A DNA stretch of 64,000 nt from Paenibacillus timonensis (lineage in GTDB: Bacteria > Bacillota > Bacilli > Paenibacillales > Paenibacillaceae). Position numbers and translations under genes: made by a program. Location: the NCBI RefSeq assembly GCF_009725205.1, contig NZ_WNZY01000001.1:372001-436000 (forward strand). The letters run 5' to 3'. Positions 44,802 to 52,848 of this stretch are shown here, in pieces. Positions within the stretch are counted from its first letter, which is position 1; each line of letters begins with the position of its first letter. A model generated the notes under the pieces. That model searched no databases. It was not told where the DNA came from and saw only the letters and a program-made list of their open reading frames with translations.

Positions 44802-46907
44802 ATGAGCAGAATCGCGATTCGGGAAAATGGCTTACATCTGGTATTGGAGGTAACCCAGGAGCAGGATGTGCGGCTGCTTCATTTTGGGGCAAATGCGCTG
44901 GACGAGGCGCGGATCCGGGAGGAGCGCAAACCGGGCTTCCGCCTGATGGAGCTGCAGCTTACGGGAGAGGACCGGGACGAATACCATGGGCGAACCCATC
45001 GGGCATCCTACCCGGGGCTGCGGATGGTTTACGCCGGCCATACGAACGGCCGCAACGAATTCGGGCGGAAGCTGGAGGTTGCCCTGCGCGACCCGAAGAC
45101 CGGGCTGGAGGCCGTGCAGCACGTGCAATTTTACGATGGGGTGCAGACGGTCCGGGCCTGGGTGGAATTGTTTAATGCCGGTTCGGCGGCGGTGGGCGTC
45201 GAATATGTCTCTTCCTTCGCATTGACCGGCCTGGATAAGGAAGGCGGACAGGATCGGGACGACAAAATGGTATTGTCCATTCCCCATACCGGATGGCAAA
45301 GCGAGCTGCAATGGCGGGCTTACCGTTTACCAGAGCTGGGGTTATCCCATTTAACCGATCGCAGCTCCAAGCGGATCACCTGTAGCAATACGGGCTCCTG
45401 GTCGGCGGCTGAGCATATTCCAATGGCGGTGCTGGAGAACCGGGAAACGAACACCAGCCTGTTCTGGCAAATCGAGCACAACGGTTCTTGGCATTGGGAA
45501 ATCTTCGACCAGGTTGATCAGTTGACCTTGCTCCTCAGCGGCCCGACTGAACACGATAACCACTGGTGGGTATCGCTCGCGCCGGGGGAGCGGTTCGTCA
45601 GCGTTCCGGTCGCGGTTGGAGCGACCAATGGCGGCTTCGAAGCGGCGATCGGGCAACTGACCGCTTATCGTCGCCGGATTCGCCGGCCAAACGATGATAA
45701 CCGGGAGCTGCGGATTATTTTCAACGATTACATGAACTGCCTTTGGGGCTCGCCGACGACGGAAAAGCTGCTGCCGTTAATCGACGCCGCTGCCGAAACG
45801 GGCTGCGAATATTTCTGTATCGATGCCGGCTGGTACGCTCCAGGCGAATGGTGGGACGGCGTCGGCGAATGGCTGCCGTCTTCGGAGCGGTTCCCGGAAG
45901 GGATCAAGTACGTGTTGGACTATATCCGGGGCAAAGGCATGGTGCCGGGCTTGTGGCTCGAGCTGGAGGTGATGGGCATCAACAGTCCGAAGTTGGCAGA
46001 CACCGATGATAGCTGGTTCTTCCTGCGGCATGGCAAGCGGGTGATGGACCGCAGCCGGTACCAACTGGATTACCGCAACCCGAAGGTAGTGGCCCATGCC
46101 GATGAGGTCATTCGCCGGTTAGTGGAGGATTACGGGGTCGGTTACATTAAGATGGATTACAATATTAACGCCGGGATCGGGACGGAAGCGGCTGCGGATA
46201 GCTTCGGCGACGGGTTGCTGCAGCATAACCGCGCGTACCTCGCTTGGCTTGACCGTATTTTCGCGCGGTATCCGGAGCTTGTGATCGAGAACTGCTCCAG
46301 CGGCGGGATGCGGATGGATTACGCGATGTTGAGCCGTCATAGCATCCAGTCGACCAGCGATCAGGAGAACTATGTGAACTATGCGGCGATCGCCGCCGCA
46401 TCCCCTTCGGCACTGACGCCGGAGCAATCCGCCATCTGGTCGTACCCGCTGCGGGAAGGTGACGACGAGGAGGTCGTCTTCAACATGGTCAATGCGCTGT
46501 TGCTGCGCGTGCACCAAAGCGGCCATCTCGCTGAACTAAGCCCGCGACGCCGGGCACTTGTGAAGGAAGCGCTGGATTACTACAAGGCGATTCGCGCGGA
46601 TATTCCGGAAGCGTTGCCGTTCTGGCCGCTGGGGTTGCCGAAGCAACAGGATGATTGGGTCAGCCTGGGGTTGCAACGGCCGGGAAGCGATAAGGTTTAC
46701 TTGGCCGTGTGGCGAACCCGCGGGGAGACTTCGTCTCAGATCCTGCCGCTTTCAAAGCTGCAAGGGGAGACGCTGGATATTCGGTGCGCATATCCGCAAG
46801 ACTTGGATTGCGCCTGGAGCTGGGATTCCGCGGCGGGTCAGCTAACGGTGACCCTGCCGCTTGCACCTTCCGCTCGATTGTTTGAGATTCGTCGCCGCAA
46901 GCCGTAA
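44802..46907 (+). CDS. GH36 alpha-galactosidase, intracellular
   Basis: A 701-residue enzyme with an N-terminal beta-supersandwich, a (beta/alpha)8 barrel and a C-terminal sheet. The nucleophile is Asp452 in YIKMDYNINAG and the acid/base is Asp520 in QSTSDQENYV; CIDAGWYAP and NCSSGGMRMDY are other GH36 motifs. No signal peptide. ATG 44802 was chosen, with GGGGAG ten bases before it; upstream TTG and GTG codons in frame are less likely. It would remove terminal alpha-galactose from imported sugars, matching the neighbouring importer. GH36 also includes N-acetylgalactosaminidases, so specificity is not certain. Confidence 0.92.
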   Translation: MSRIAIRENGLHLVLEVTQEQDVRLLHFGANALDEARIREERKPGFRLMELQLTGEDRDEYHGRTHRASYPGLRMVYAGHTNGRNEFGRKLEVALRDPKTGLEAVQHVQFYDGVQTVRAWVELFNAGSAAVGVEYVSSFALTGLDKEGGQDRDDKMVLSIPHTGWQSELQWRAYRLPELGLSHLTDRSSKRITCSNTGSWSAAEHIPMAVLENRETNTSLFWQIEHNGSWHWEIFDQVDQLTLLLSGPTEHDNHWWVSLAPGERFVSVPVAVGATNGGFEAAIGQLTAYRRRIRRPNDDNRELRIIFNDYMNCLWGSPTTEKLLPLIDAAAETGCEYFCIDAGWYAPGEWWDGVGEWLPSSERFPEGIKYVLDYIRGKGMVPGLWLELEVMGINSPKLADTDDSWFFLRHGKRVMDRSRYQLDYRNPKVVAHADEVIRRLVEDYGVGYIKMDYNINAGIGTEAAADSFGDGLLQHNRAYLAWLDRIFARYPELVIENCSSGGMRMDYAMLSRHSIQSTSDQENYVNYAAIAAASPSALTPEQSAIWSYPLREGDDEEVVFNMVNALLLRVHQSGHLAELSPRRRALVKEALDYYKAIRADIPEALPFWPLGLPKQQDDWVSLGLQRPGSDKVYLAVWRTRGETSSQILPLSKLQGETLDIRCAYPQDLDCAWSWDSAAGQLTVTLPLAPSARLFEIRRRKP

Positions 46908-46924
46908 CGGAACTCGTATGAAAG

Positions 46925-46962
46925 ATCCGCATCGCTGCTTATCGCAGGGATGCGGATTTTTT
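46925..46962 (+). terminator. Terminator after GH36
   Basis: ATCCGCATC (46925-46933) pairs with GATGCGGAT (46949-46957), followed by a T run. The rest of the gap to 47118 shows G-rich stretches but nothing else recognisable. Confidence 0.88.
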
Positions 46963-47118
46963 ATGTGGGCGGGGGAGTTGGGGGTAGTAGGTAGACCGAG
47001 GTTGGACACCAAGTGAGGTTATTCTATCGTGCGGGCATGTTTCGGAGTGGCGGGGGCGATGCTAAGGGGGCTACGGCACGATTCCGGGTTCAACTCCGAA
47101 TGGGTTGTACTTCTATTG

Positions 47119-47148
47119 TTGACATGAAACCTAATGGTGTCATATAAT
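47119..47148 (+). promoter_or_regulatory. Promoter of the SRPBCC-ArsR operon
   Basis: TTGACA (47119-47124), an 18-base spacer and a perfect TATAAT (47143-47148). Confidence 0.85.
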
Positions 47149-47176
47149 CGTTTTATTAGGAAACCATTTGGTTTCA
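47124..47176. promoter_or_regulatory. Two copies of an ATGAAACC-N4-GGTTTCAT operator (ArsR family)
   Basis: The first copy, ATGAAACCTAATGGTGTCAT (47124-47143), fills the promoter spacer; one pair is mismatched. The second, GAAACC-ATTT-GGTTTC (47160-47175), is perfect and lies just after the -10. The copies are 34 bases apart, close to three helical turns. The ArsR-type repressor encoded in this operon is the obvious candidate to bind. Confidence 0.72.
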
Positions 47177-47214
47177 TATAAATCCAATAAATATTTTGGC
47201 AAAGAGGAGAATAG

Positions 47215-47643
47215 ATGATGGATCAAAATAACACAGGCAAGCTGCCGGACATTCGGCATACGATTCTGCTAAATGCACCCATCTCCCGGGTATGGGAGGC
47301 GGTTGCAACGTCGGAGGGGATTGCGGCCTGGTTCATGCCGAATACCTTCCAGCCGGTAGAGGGGTATGAATTTGTCCTGCATGCCGGTCCCTTCGGGGAT
47401 TCCCCCTGCAAGGTGACAGTCCTGGATCCGCCGCGCCGGTTATCGTTTCATTGGGGCAAGGATTGGACGCTCACGTTTGAACTGGAAGAGAAGGACAATC
47501 AAACGGAATTCACGTTGATTCACGGCGGCTGGACCGCCGACCAAGTTACCGAGTTCGGCCAACCGCACGAAGTCGTTCGCGGCAACATGGATCAAGGCTG
47601 GGCCGGTATGGTGGGCAAGCTGGCCGAATACGTTCGGGTGTAA
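47215..47643 (+). CDS. SRPBCC (AHSA1-like) domain protein
   Basis: A 142-residue helix-grip (START/Bet v1-like) protein with the AHSA1 pattern: ILLNAPISRVWEAVATSEGIAAWFMP at the N-terminus, PPRRLSFHW in the middle and a C-terminal helix DQGWAGMVGKLAEYV. Such proteins bind hydrophobic ligands; many are paired with ArsR regulators, as here. AGAGGAGA precedes two tandem ATG codons, and the first is taken. The ligand is not known. The ArsR gene follows three bases after the stop. Confidence 0.9.
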   Translation: MMDQNNTGKLPDIRHTILLNAPISRVWEAVATSEGIAAWFMPNTFQPVEGYEFVLHAGPFGDSPCKVTVLDPPRRLSFHWGKDWTLTFELEEKDNQTEFTLIHGGWTADQVTEFGQPHEVVRGNMDQGWAGMVGKLAEYVRV

Positions 47644-47646
47644 GCC

Positions 47647-48045
47647 ATGGGGGAGGCGGCCTCTGCAAAACACGACGTGTTCCAGGCGATCGCGGACCCG
47701 ACGCGCCGGGAGCTGCTGCAGCTTCTAGGCGGGCGGGAACTGCCGCTGAAGGATATCAGCGGCCGGTTTCCGATGAGCCGTACGGCAGTATCCAAGCATC
47801 TGCGCATCTTGGCCGAAGCCGGACTTGTGCAGGAGCGCAAGGTCGGGCGGGAGACGCGTTATCGTCTGGAGGCGGATCCGCTGCTGGAACTAAAGCGTTG
47901 GTTGGAGTACTACGAGCGTTTCTGGGAGAACAAGCTGTCCTTGCTCAAGCATTATGTCGAAACCGATCCGGACGCAGAGCCGGCGGGGCTTCGCCCCGTT
48001 CCTCCGCCGTCGACAGGCAGTACAAACGAATCCCCGGGCCACTAG
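47647..48045 (+). CDS. ArsR-family transcriptional regulator
   Basis: A 132-residue winged-helix repressor: AIADPTRRELLQLL, the recognition helix MSRTAVSKHLRIL and the wing GRETRYRLE. There is no metal-binding ELCVC motif, as in the subgroup paired with SRPBCC proteins. No good ribosome site is visible; the start, three bases after the previous stop, suggests translational coupling. The C-terminal Pro/Ser-rich tail is coded partly by the stem of the terminator. It probably represses its own operon through the double operator upstream. Confidence 0.88.
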   Translation: MGEAASAKHDVFQAIADPTRRELLQLLGGRELPLKDISGRFPMSRTAVSKHLRILAEAGLVQERKVGRETRYRLEADPLLELKRWLEYYERFWENKLSLLKHYVETDPDAEPAGLRPVPPPSTGSTNESPGH

Positions 48046-48058
48046 GCCGGGGGATTTT
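48030..48058 (+). terminator. Terminator whose loop carries the arsR-type gene stop codon
   Basis: ATCCCCGGGCC (48030-48040) pairs with GGCCGGGGGAT (48045-48055), one bulge, around ACTA, and is followed by TTTTT. The TAG stop (48043-48045) is in the loop. Confidence 0.82.
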
Positions 48059-48148
48059 TGGGTTGTCTGCTTCTCGATTTGGTATATAATGGGTTTGTAT
48101 TCATTCAAATTGTACCTATCCTACCAAATCGTTAAGGAGGTTGTTGAC

Positions 48149-49129
48149 ATGAAGTACGCCAGTTTGGGAAGAACCGGATTGAAGGTGAGCCGTCTGTGTC
48201 TGGGGACGATGAATTTTGGTCCGACGACGGATGAGAAGGAAGCGTTTAAGATCATGGACGCGGCGATCGATGCCGGCGTCAATTTCTTTGATACGGCCAA
48301 CGTCTACGGTGGAGTTGAGCATCGCGGCTGGACCGAGGAGATCATCGGGCGCTGGTTCGCGCAAGGCGGCGGCCGGAGAGAGAAGGTAGTGCTGGCTACG
48401 AAGGTATACGGGGCCATGAGCGATCCGGCAGTAGACCCGAATGAAGGCGCTTCCGGCTTGTCGGCTTATAAAATTCGCCGCCACCTGGACGATTCGCTGC
48501 GGCGGCTCGGCACGGACCATATCGAACTGTACCAGATGCATCATGTCGACCGGAACGTGACCTGGGAGGAGTTATGGAATGCCTTTGAGGTAGCGCAAAA
48601 ACAAGGCAAGATCGGTTACGTCGGCTCCAGCAATTTCGCCGGGCGTGATCTTGTAAAGGCGCAATATGAAGCCAAAACCCGTGGGGCGCTGGGGCTGGTA
48701 TCCGAGCAGCATAAATACAGTCTGCTTTGCCGCTTGCCGGAATTGGAGGTTCTGCCGGCGGCCGAAGAGCTGGGAATCGGCGTTATTCCGTGGAGTCCGC
48801 TGGACGGCGGTATTCTCGGGGGCAATTTGAATCCGCAGCCTGGTTCGCGAACGGCCAGACAGGTTGAACGGGTCGAAAAGCTGCGTCCCCAGTTGGAACG
48901 GTTCAGCAAACTATGCAACGAACTAGGCGAATCGGAGGCTACGGTGGCCTTGGCCTGGACGCTAGCCCATCCTGCGGTGACGGCGCCGATTATCGGGCCG
49001 CGGACCTTGCAGCAATTCGAGGAGTCGCTGCGGGTTGTTGACGTTGAGCTGAACGAGGAGACGCTGAAGGCGATTGACGAGATCTTCCCGGGTCCGGGCG
49101 GAGAAGCGCCTAAAGCCTATGCATGGTAA
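48149..49129 (+). CDS. Aldo/keto reductase
   Basis: A 326-residue oxidoreductase of the YajO/Tas-like branch. Catalytic residues: Asp and Tyr in FFDTANVYGG, Lys in LATKVYG and His in YQMHHVD. The C-terminal APIIGPRTLQQFEE binds the NADPH phosphate. AAGGAGG lies eight bases before ATG 48149; the frame is open further upstream, across the arsR-type gene end, but that part is not credible. It is an independent gene after the terminator. Substrate unknown. Confidence 0.92.
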   Translation: MKYASLGRTGLKVSRLCLGTMNFGPTTDEKEAFKIMDAAIDAGVNFFDTANVYGGVEHRGWTEEIIGRWFAQGGGRREKVVLATKVYGAMSDPAVDPNEGASGLSAYKIRRHLDDSLRRLGTDHIELYQMHHVDRNVTWEELWNAFEVAQKQGKIGYVGSSNFAGRDLVKAQYEAKTRGALGLVSEQHKYSLLCRLPELEVLPAAEELGIGVIPWSPLDGGILGGNLNPQPGSRTARQVERVEKLRPQLERFSKLCNELGESEATVALAWTLAHPAVTAPIIGPRTLQQFEESLRVVDVELNEETLKAIDEIFPGPGGEAPKAYAW

Positions 49130-49151
49130 TACGACGAAGGAGAATTTGGTG

Positions 49152-50009
49152 ATGATTCGATACGAACGAGGCACGGAGCTGGAAATGGGGGCGATCTATC
49201 AGGCTTTTCTGCGTGGATTTGCCGATTACATCATCCAATTTAACCTGACCGAAGCGGAGTTTGCGGAGCGGTTTTTCGGTCCGGAAGGCAACGCGCTGGA
49301 GCATTCCTTCGTGGCTCTCGACGGAGAAGAACCTGTAGGTGTTGTCCTAGGCGGCAACAAGGTTTATGAATCCGTCCAGACCCTTCGCTGCGGTGCGCTG
49401 GCCGTAAGCCCGGAATACCGGGGCAAGGGCGTAAGCGCGGGGCTGATGGATCTGCACCGAGAAGAAGCGGAGCGGGCTGGATGCAAGCAACTGTTCTTGG
49501 AAGTCATTGCCGGGAACGACCGGGCGATCGCTTTTTACCTGAAGAGAGGATACCGCCGCGTTTACGACGTCTCGTTCTACACGCTCCCCGATGCATCCCG
49601 ATTGGAGGCCCCGCTTGGGGCTTCCGCGGGAGGATCGGTAGAGCGGATCGAGTTTGAGGCGTTTGCCGACATGGTGGATGCTTGGAAGTATTTTCACATT
49701 AACTGGCAGAACGACTTGGAATACCAGCAACTGAGTTCTTCCAACGCATATTATGGTTTCCGGGTGGACGGCGAATGGGTAGGGGGGCTCTCCATCAGTT
49801 CGAGCGGCAAGATCAGCCTGCTGATCGTTAGCCACCGGTATCGAGGGAAGGGCATTGCCACCCGGTTGCTAAACGCCGCCCGCGAGGAGCTGGGTTTTGT
49901 GAAATTCACCGCCTCCACTCCCGACAATGCGTTGCTAGAAGGATTCCTGGATCGGCATGGATTCGTGCGCGATAAGATTCGCCTGCATGAGATGTACCTT
50001 CGCTTATAA
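49152..50009 (+). CDS. GNAT acetyltransferase with two GNAT-like domains
   Basis: A 285-residue protein. The first domain (about residues 1-150) has the acetyl-CoA motif RGKGVSAGLM and the end IAFYLKRGYRRV; the second (about 180-285) has YRGKGIATRLL and FLDRHGFVRDK. Doubled GNAT folds occur in mycothiol-synthase-like and other acetyltransferases; the second half may bind substrate. AAGGAG lies nine bases before ATG 49152. It follows the aldo/keto reductase with a 22-base gap and may share its transcript. Substrate not known. Confidence 0.88.
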   Translation: MIRYERGTELEMGAIYQAFLRGFADYIIQFNLTEAEFAERFFGPEGNALEHSFVALDGEEPVGVVLGGNKVYESVQTLRCGALAVSPEYRGKGVSAGLMDLHREEAERAGCKQLFLEVIAGNDRAIAFYLKRGYRRVYDVSFYTLPDASRLEAPLGASAGGSVERIEFEAFADMVDAWKYFHINWQNDLEYQQLSSSNAYYGFRVDGEWVGGLSISSSGKISLLIVSHRYRGKGIATRLLNAAREELGFVKFTASTPDNALLEGFLDRHGFVRDKIRLHEMYLRL

Positions 50010-50035
50010 AAAATGAGCGTACCGGACCTGAAGTG

Positions 50036-50085
50036 TTGACACCAGACTTGGATATCGTTTATCATCATGTAGACCGATCGGTCTA
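50036..50085 (+). promoter_or_regulatory. TetR gene promoter with the palindrome TAGACCGATCGGTCTA
   Basis: TTGACA (50036-50041), an 18-base spacer and TATCAT (50060-50065) form the promoter. The perfect 16-base palindrome TAGACCGATCGGTCTA (50070-50085) lies just downstream, over the likely transcription start. It is well placed for TetR autorepression. Confidence 0.78.
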
Positions 50086-50111
50086 ATCTATGCGGAAAGG
50101 TACCGGTGCGC

Positions 50112-50681
50112 ATGTCCAATCAGAACCCAACCCGGCAGCTGCTGATCGAAACGACGGCAAAGCTGTTGCAGAACCAAGGCTATAACGCAACGGGCCTGAA
50201 TCAAATCACCCAAATGAGCGGTGCGCCTAAAGGGTCATTGTATTACCATTTCCCTGAAGGCAAAGAGCAGCTTGCGTGTGAAGCCGTAAGTTATACGAAG
50301 AACGTAACGTTAGCGAGTCTTCGCTCGGTACTGGATGCGACATCGGATGCAGTCGGGGCCGTGCAAGCCTTGCTGACCCTCATTGCGGATAACTATGACC
50401 GCGAGGATGCGGAGCTGGGGGTGCCGATTGGCATCATCGCTCATGAGACCGCCCGCAGTAACGAGAATATACGTCAAGCCTGCTGCGGAGTATATAACGC
50501 CTGGATTGCCGAATTCGAGAAGAAGTTTACCGCCTCCGGCTTTAGCGCGGAAGAATCGGCCGACCTTGCGCTCCTCATCAACGGGATCGTGGAAGGCTCG
50601 ATCATCATGTGTCTGACGCAGAAGAGCAGCCAGCCCCTGCGTACGGCAGCCCGACTGATTCCGCGACTCTTTCCATCCTGA
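50112..50681 (+). CDS. TetR-family regulator, LmrA/YxaF-like
   Basis: A 189-residue repressor. The N-terminal HTH (residues 5-50) reads LLQNQGYNATGLNQITQMSGAPKGSLYYHFPEGKEQLA, typical of the LmrA/YxaF (QdoR) branch; the C-terminal ligand domain includes LLINGIVEGSIIMCL. ATG 50112 was preferred over a GTG at 50106. It lies before a DHA2 drug exporter gene whose upstream region has a related operator, a pairing like lmrA-lmrB of Bacillus subtilis. The inducer is not known. Confidence 0.88.
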   Translation: MSNQNPTRQLLIETTAKLLQNQGYNATGLNQITQMSGAPKGSLYYHFPEGKEQLACEAVSYTKNVTLASLRSVLDATSDAVGAVQALLTLIADNYDREDAELGVPIGIIAHETARSNENIRQACCGVYNAWIAEFEKKFTASGFSAEESADLALLINGIVEGSIIMCLTQKSSQPLRTAARLIPRLFPS

Positions 50682-50746
50682 ACCTTTCGGTTCTAGGACC
50701 TTCGGGTGGAGGAGGAAGGAGTTTCACGGTGTTATATTTTAAATTT

Positions 50747-50764
50747 TATATATAGAATGGTCTA
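50747..50764. promoter_or_regulatory. LmrA/QdoR-type box before the MFS exporter gene
   Basis: TATATATAGAATGGTCTA agrees, at all but the first position, with the B. subtilis LmrA/QdoR box as I remember it (AWTATAtagaNYGgTCTA). It shares the TAGA...GGTCTA pattern with the palindrome before the TetR gene, so the same repressor may bind both. Confidence 0.6.
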
Positions 50765-50785
50765 ATAGGAAAGCGAGTCAAACTC

Positions 50786-50804
50786 CAAGGCAAGCCTTGC
50801 CTTG
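50786..50804. promoter_or_regulatory. Perfect 19-base inverted repeat in the exporter leader
   Basis: CAAGGCAAG-C-CTTGCCTTG, nine pairs around one base, about 65 bases before the exporter ATG. It could be a second operator or, less likely given the tight centre, an RNA hairpin. No T run follows. Confidence 0.5.
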
Positions 50805-50869
50805 TTCATATATAAACCTTACTAGAGACAAAAAGTCCAAAATAGGAAGATGTGGAGGTAACCCTACAA

Positions 50870-52381
50870 ATGAATACGTCAACGCTGACATCGGGTCAAG
50901 GATCCGGTGTGGAAGGGATCAGGCGTCTGCCGATTACGATTGCCCTGGTCATTGGGGCCTTTGTGTCCATTTTGAACGAAACTTTGCTGAACGTAGCCTA
51001 CACCGACCTCATGCAGGAGCTGAAGGTGGGGGCTTCAACCATACAATGGCTTTCTACTTCTTATATGTTAGTGATCGGGATTCTGGTGCCCATTACGGCG
51101 CTGTTGATCCAATGGTTTACGACTAGGCAGATGTTCCTGTCGGCGATGATCCTGTTCCTGATCGGAACCGTCGTCTGCGGGATCGCGCCTTCGTTTGCCG
51201 TGCTGCTGTTAGGGCGGATCATTCAGGCGATCGGGACGGGGCTGCTGCTCCCGGTGATGATGAACACCATTCTGACGATCTATCCTCCTGAAAAAAGAGG
51301 CGCGGCCATGGGCACCATCGGCCTGGTCATCATGTTTGGTCCAGCGATCGGCCCTACCTTGTCCGGTCTCATCTTGGACGCATTGGATTGGCGCTGGCTG
51401 TTTTATCTGGTCATCCCTTTAGCGGTGCTATCCATCGTCTACGGCGCGCTTTATTTGCGGAACGTCTCGGAACTGACGAAGCCGCGGGTGGATCTGCTGT
51501 CTATTCTGCTGTCGACGGTCGGCTTCGGCGGTATCGTGTATGGCTTCAGCCATGCAGGGGAAGGGGAAGGCTGGTCAAGTCCGGTCGTTTATGCCTGCTT
51601 GATTGTTGGATTTATCGCTTTGGTTTTATTCGTCTGGCGGCAATTGAAAGTCTCCGAGCCAACTCTGGACGTTCGCGTCTTTAAATACCCGATGTTCGCT
51701 TTATCGGCGGTGCTGCTGATGGTCATGATGATGACATTGTTCTCAACGCTGATCATCCTGCCGATGTACCTCCAAGGAGCACTGCTGTTGGCACCGTTCG
51801 CAGCCGGGCTCGTGCTGCTTCCCGGCGGGGTTATCAACGGCCTGATGTCGCCGGTAGCGGGCAGACTGTTTGATAAATTCGGCCCACGCGCGTTGATCGC
51901 GCCGGGACTTATCATCGTTATTGCCACGCTGTGGTTCATGCGCGGACTGACGACGGGCAGCTCGACCGGCGAGGTTATTACTCTGCATATCACGCTGCTG
52001 ATCGGTATTTCGCTGGTCATGATGCCGGGGCAAACGACGGGGCTGAACCAGCTGCCGCGCAGTTTGTATCCGCATGGCACCGCGATCATGAACACGCTGC
52101 AGCAGGTGTCCGGCGCGATCGGCACCGCGCTGTTCATCAGCATTTTCTCGCACGGCCAGGAGCGTTACCTGAAAACAGCGGCCAATCCGCAGGATCCGGC
52201 GGAGCTTGGAAACGCGCTGGTGTCCGGGATGCAAAATGCCTTTACGATTTCCATGTACGTCGGCGTGGTGGCGCTGTTGATCGGCTTGTTCCTGCGGCGT
52301 ACCTACGCGCCGGATGAAGCGCAAGAAGCGGCGGCCGACCATCCGGAATTCAAGCCGGAGGTTCAACCGGAAGTGCGTTAA
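50870..52381 (+). CDS. MFS drug exporter, DHA2 (EmrB/LmrB) family
   Basis: A 503-residue membrane protein with 14 predicted transmembrane segments. DHA2 motifs: LNETLLNVAYTDL in helix 1, the motif-A-like loop TTRQMFL, GRIIQAIGTGLLLPVMM and the motif-C-like GPAIGPTLSGLIL. It should export lipophilic drugs in exchange for protons. ATG 50870 has GGAGG 11 bases before it. The preceding TetR gene and the two operator-like sites indicate drug-inducible expression, as with B. subtilis LmrB. A terminator follows. Confidence 0.9.
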   Translation: MNTSTLTSGQGSGVEGIRRLPITIALVIGAFVSILNETLLNVAYTDLMQELKVGASTIQWLSTSYMLVIGILVPITALLIQWFTTRQMFLSAMILFLIGTVVCGIAPSFAVLLLGRIIQAIGTGLLLPVMMNTILTIYPPEKRGAAMGTIGLVIMFGPAIGPTLSGLILDALDWRWLFYLVIPLAVLSIVYGALYLRNVSELTKPRVDLLSILLSTVGFGGIVYGFSHAGEGEGWSSPVVYACLIVGFIALVLFVWRQLKVSEPTLDVRVFKYPMFALSAVLLMVMMMTLFSTLIILPMYLQGALLLAPFAAGLVLLPGGVINGLMSPVAGRLFDKFGPRALIAPGLIIVIATLWFMRGLTTGSSTGEVITLHITLLIGISLVMMPGQTTGLNQLPRSLYPHGTAIMNTLQQVSGAIGTALFISIFSHGQERYLKTAANPQDPAELGNALVSGMQNAFTISMYVGVVALLIGLFLRRTYAPDEAQEAAADHPEFKPEVQPEVR

Positions 52382-52416
52382 TCCGTAAGGATGAACTGCA
52401 TATCTTTCACAGTGCC

Positions 52417-52455
52417 AAAGGATCGAGGGGGGGATTCACCCTACTCGGTCCTTTT
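52417..52455 (+). terminator. Terminator after the exporter gene
   Basis: AAAGGATCGAG (52417-52427) pairs with CTCGGTCCTTT (52444-52454), one G-U pair, followed by a T-rich tract. From about here to 53570 the DNA is distinctly AT-rich. Confidence 0.75.
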
Positions 52456-52494
52456 ATCTTTTTTATGGCAAAAGAGATTTTTAAGCATCCTATC

Positions 52495-52707
52495 TTACTT
52501 TTTTGAATTATACTTCCATTTGATAATCAAGTTTAGTATAAAGACCACAATTAATAATGCTAATAATATATTTGTTGTGGTGAGGGTAATGCTTAATTCG
52601 TCAATATTATTAGATATTTCACTTATTCTAACCCCAGAATTCGAATCGAATCTTGTGATGCTATTTGCTATATCCTTAAGATCTTGAATGATTTGAGAAC
52701 TATCCAA
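52495..52707 (-). CDS. Small tail-anchored membrane protein, unknown
   Basis: A 70-residue protein. The N-terminal 40 residues are helical with heptad-like hydrophobics (IIQDLKDIANSITRF; ISEISNNIDELSITL); one membrane segment (about 45-65, LLALLIVVFILNLII) is followed by KWKYNSKK. The start is probably TTG 52707, eight bases after AAAGGAG; a GTG at 52713 is too close to that site. It lies in the AT-rich island and is divergent from the secreted protein gene. The layout recalls holin-associated or immunity-type small proteins, but no family is recognised. Confidence 0.6.
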   Translation of the reverse strand: MDSSQIIQDLKDIANSITRFDSNSGVRISEISNNIDELSITLTTTNILLALLIVVFILNLIIKWKYNSKK

Positions 52708-52848
52708 AGCCACCGCTCCTTTCTATTAAAATAAACATTTGCTATATAAAATTATCACAAAAGGGATAAAATAGCAATTTTGCTATTTACTAATCCATAT
52801 TTTGGTAGTATTACTTACTGGTAAAAATATACATGGGAGGTATTAGCA

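Noticed and set aside
47282..47643. SRPBCC protein as an Hsp90 activator
   Set aside because: The AHSA1 name comes from the fold family; pairing with ArsR in a two-gene operon speaks for a ligand-binding accessory role instead.
52833..52848. ATG 52833 as the true start of the secreted protein
   Set aside because: This ATG overlaps the GGGAGG ribosome site of ATG 52849 and has none of its own; the resulting N-terminus MGGISNEE would spoil the signal peptide.
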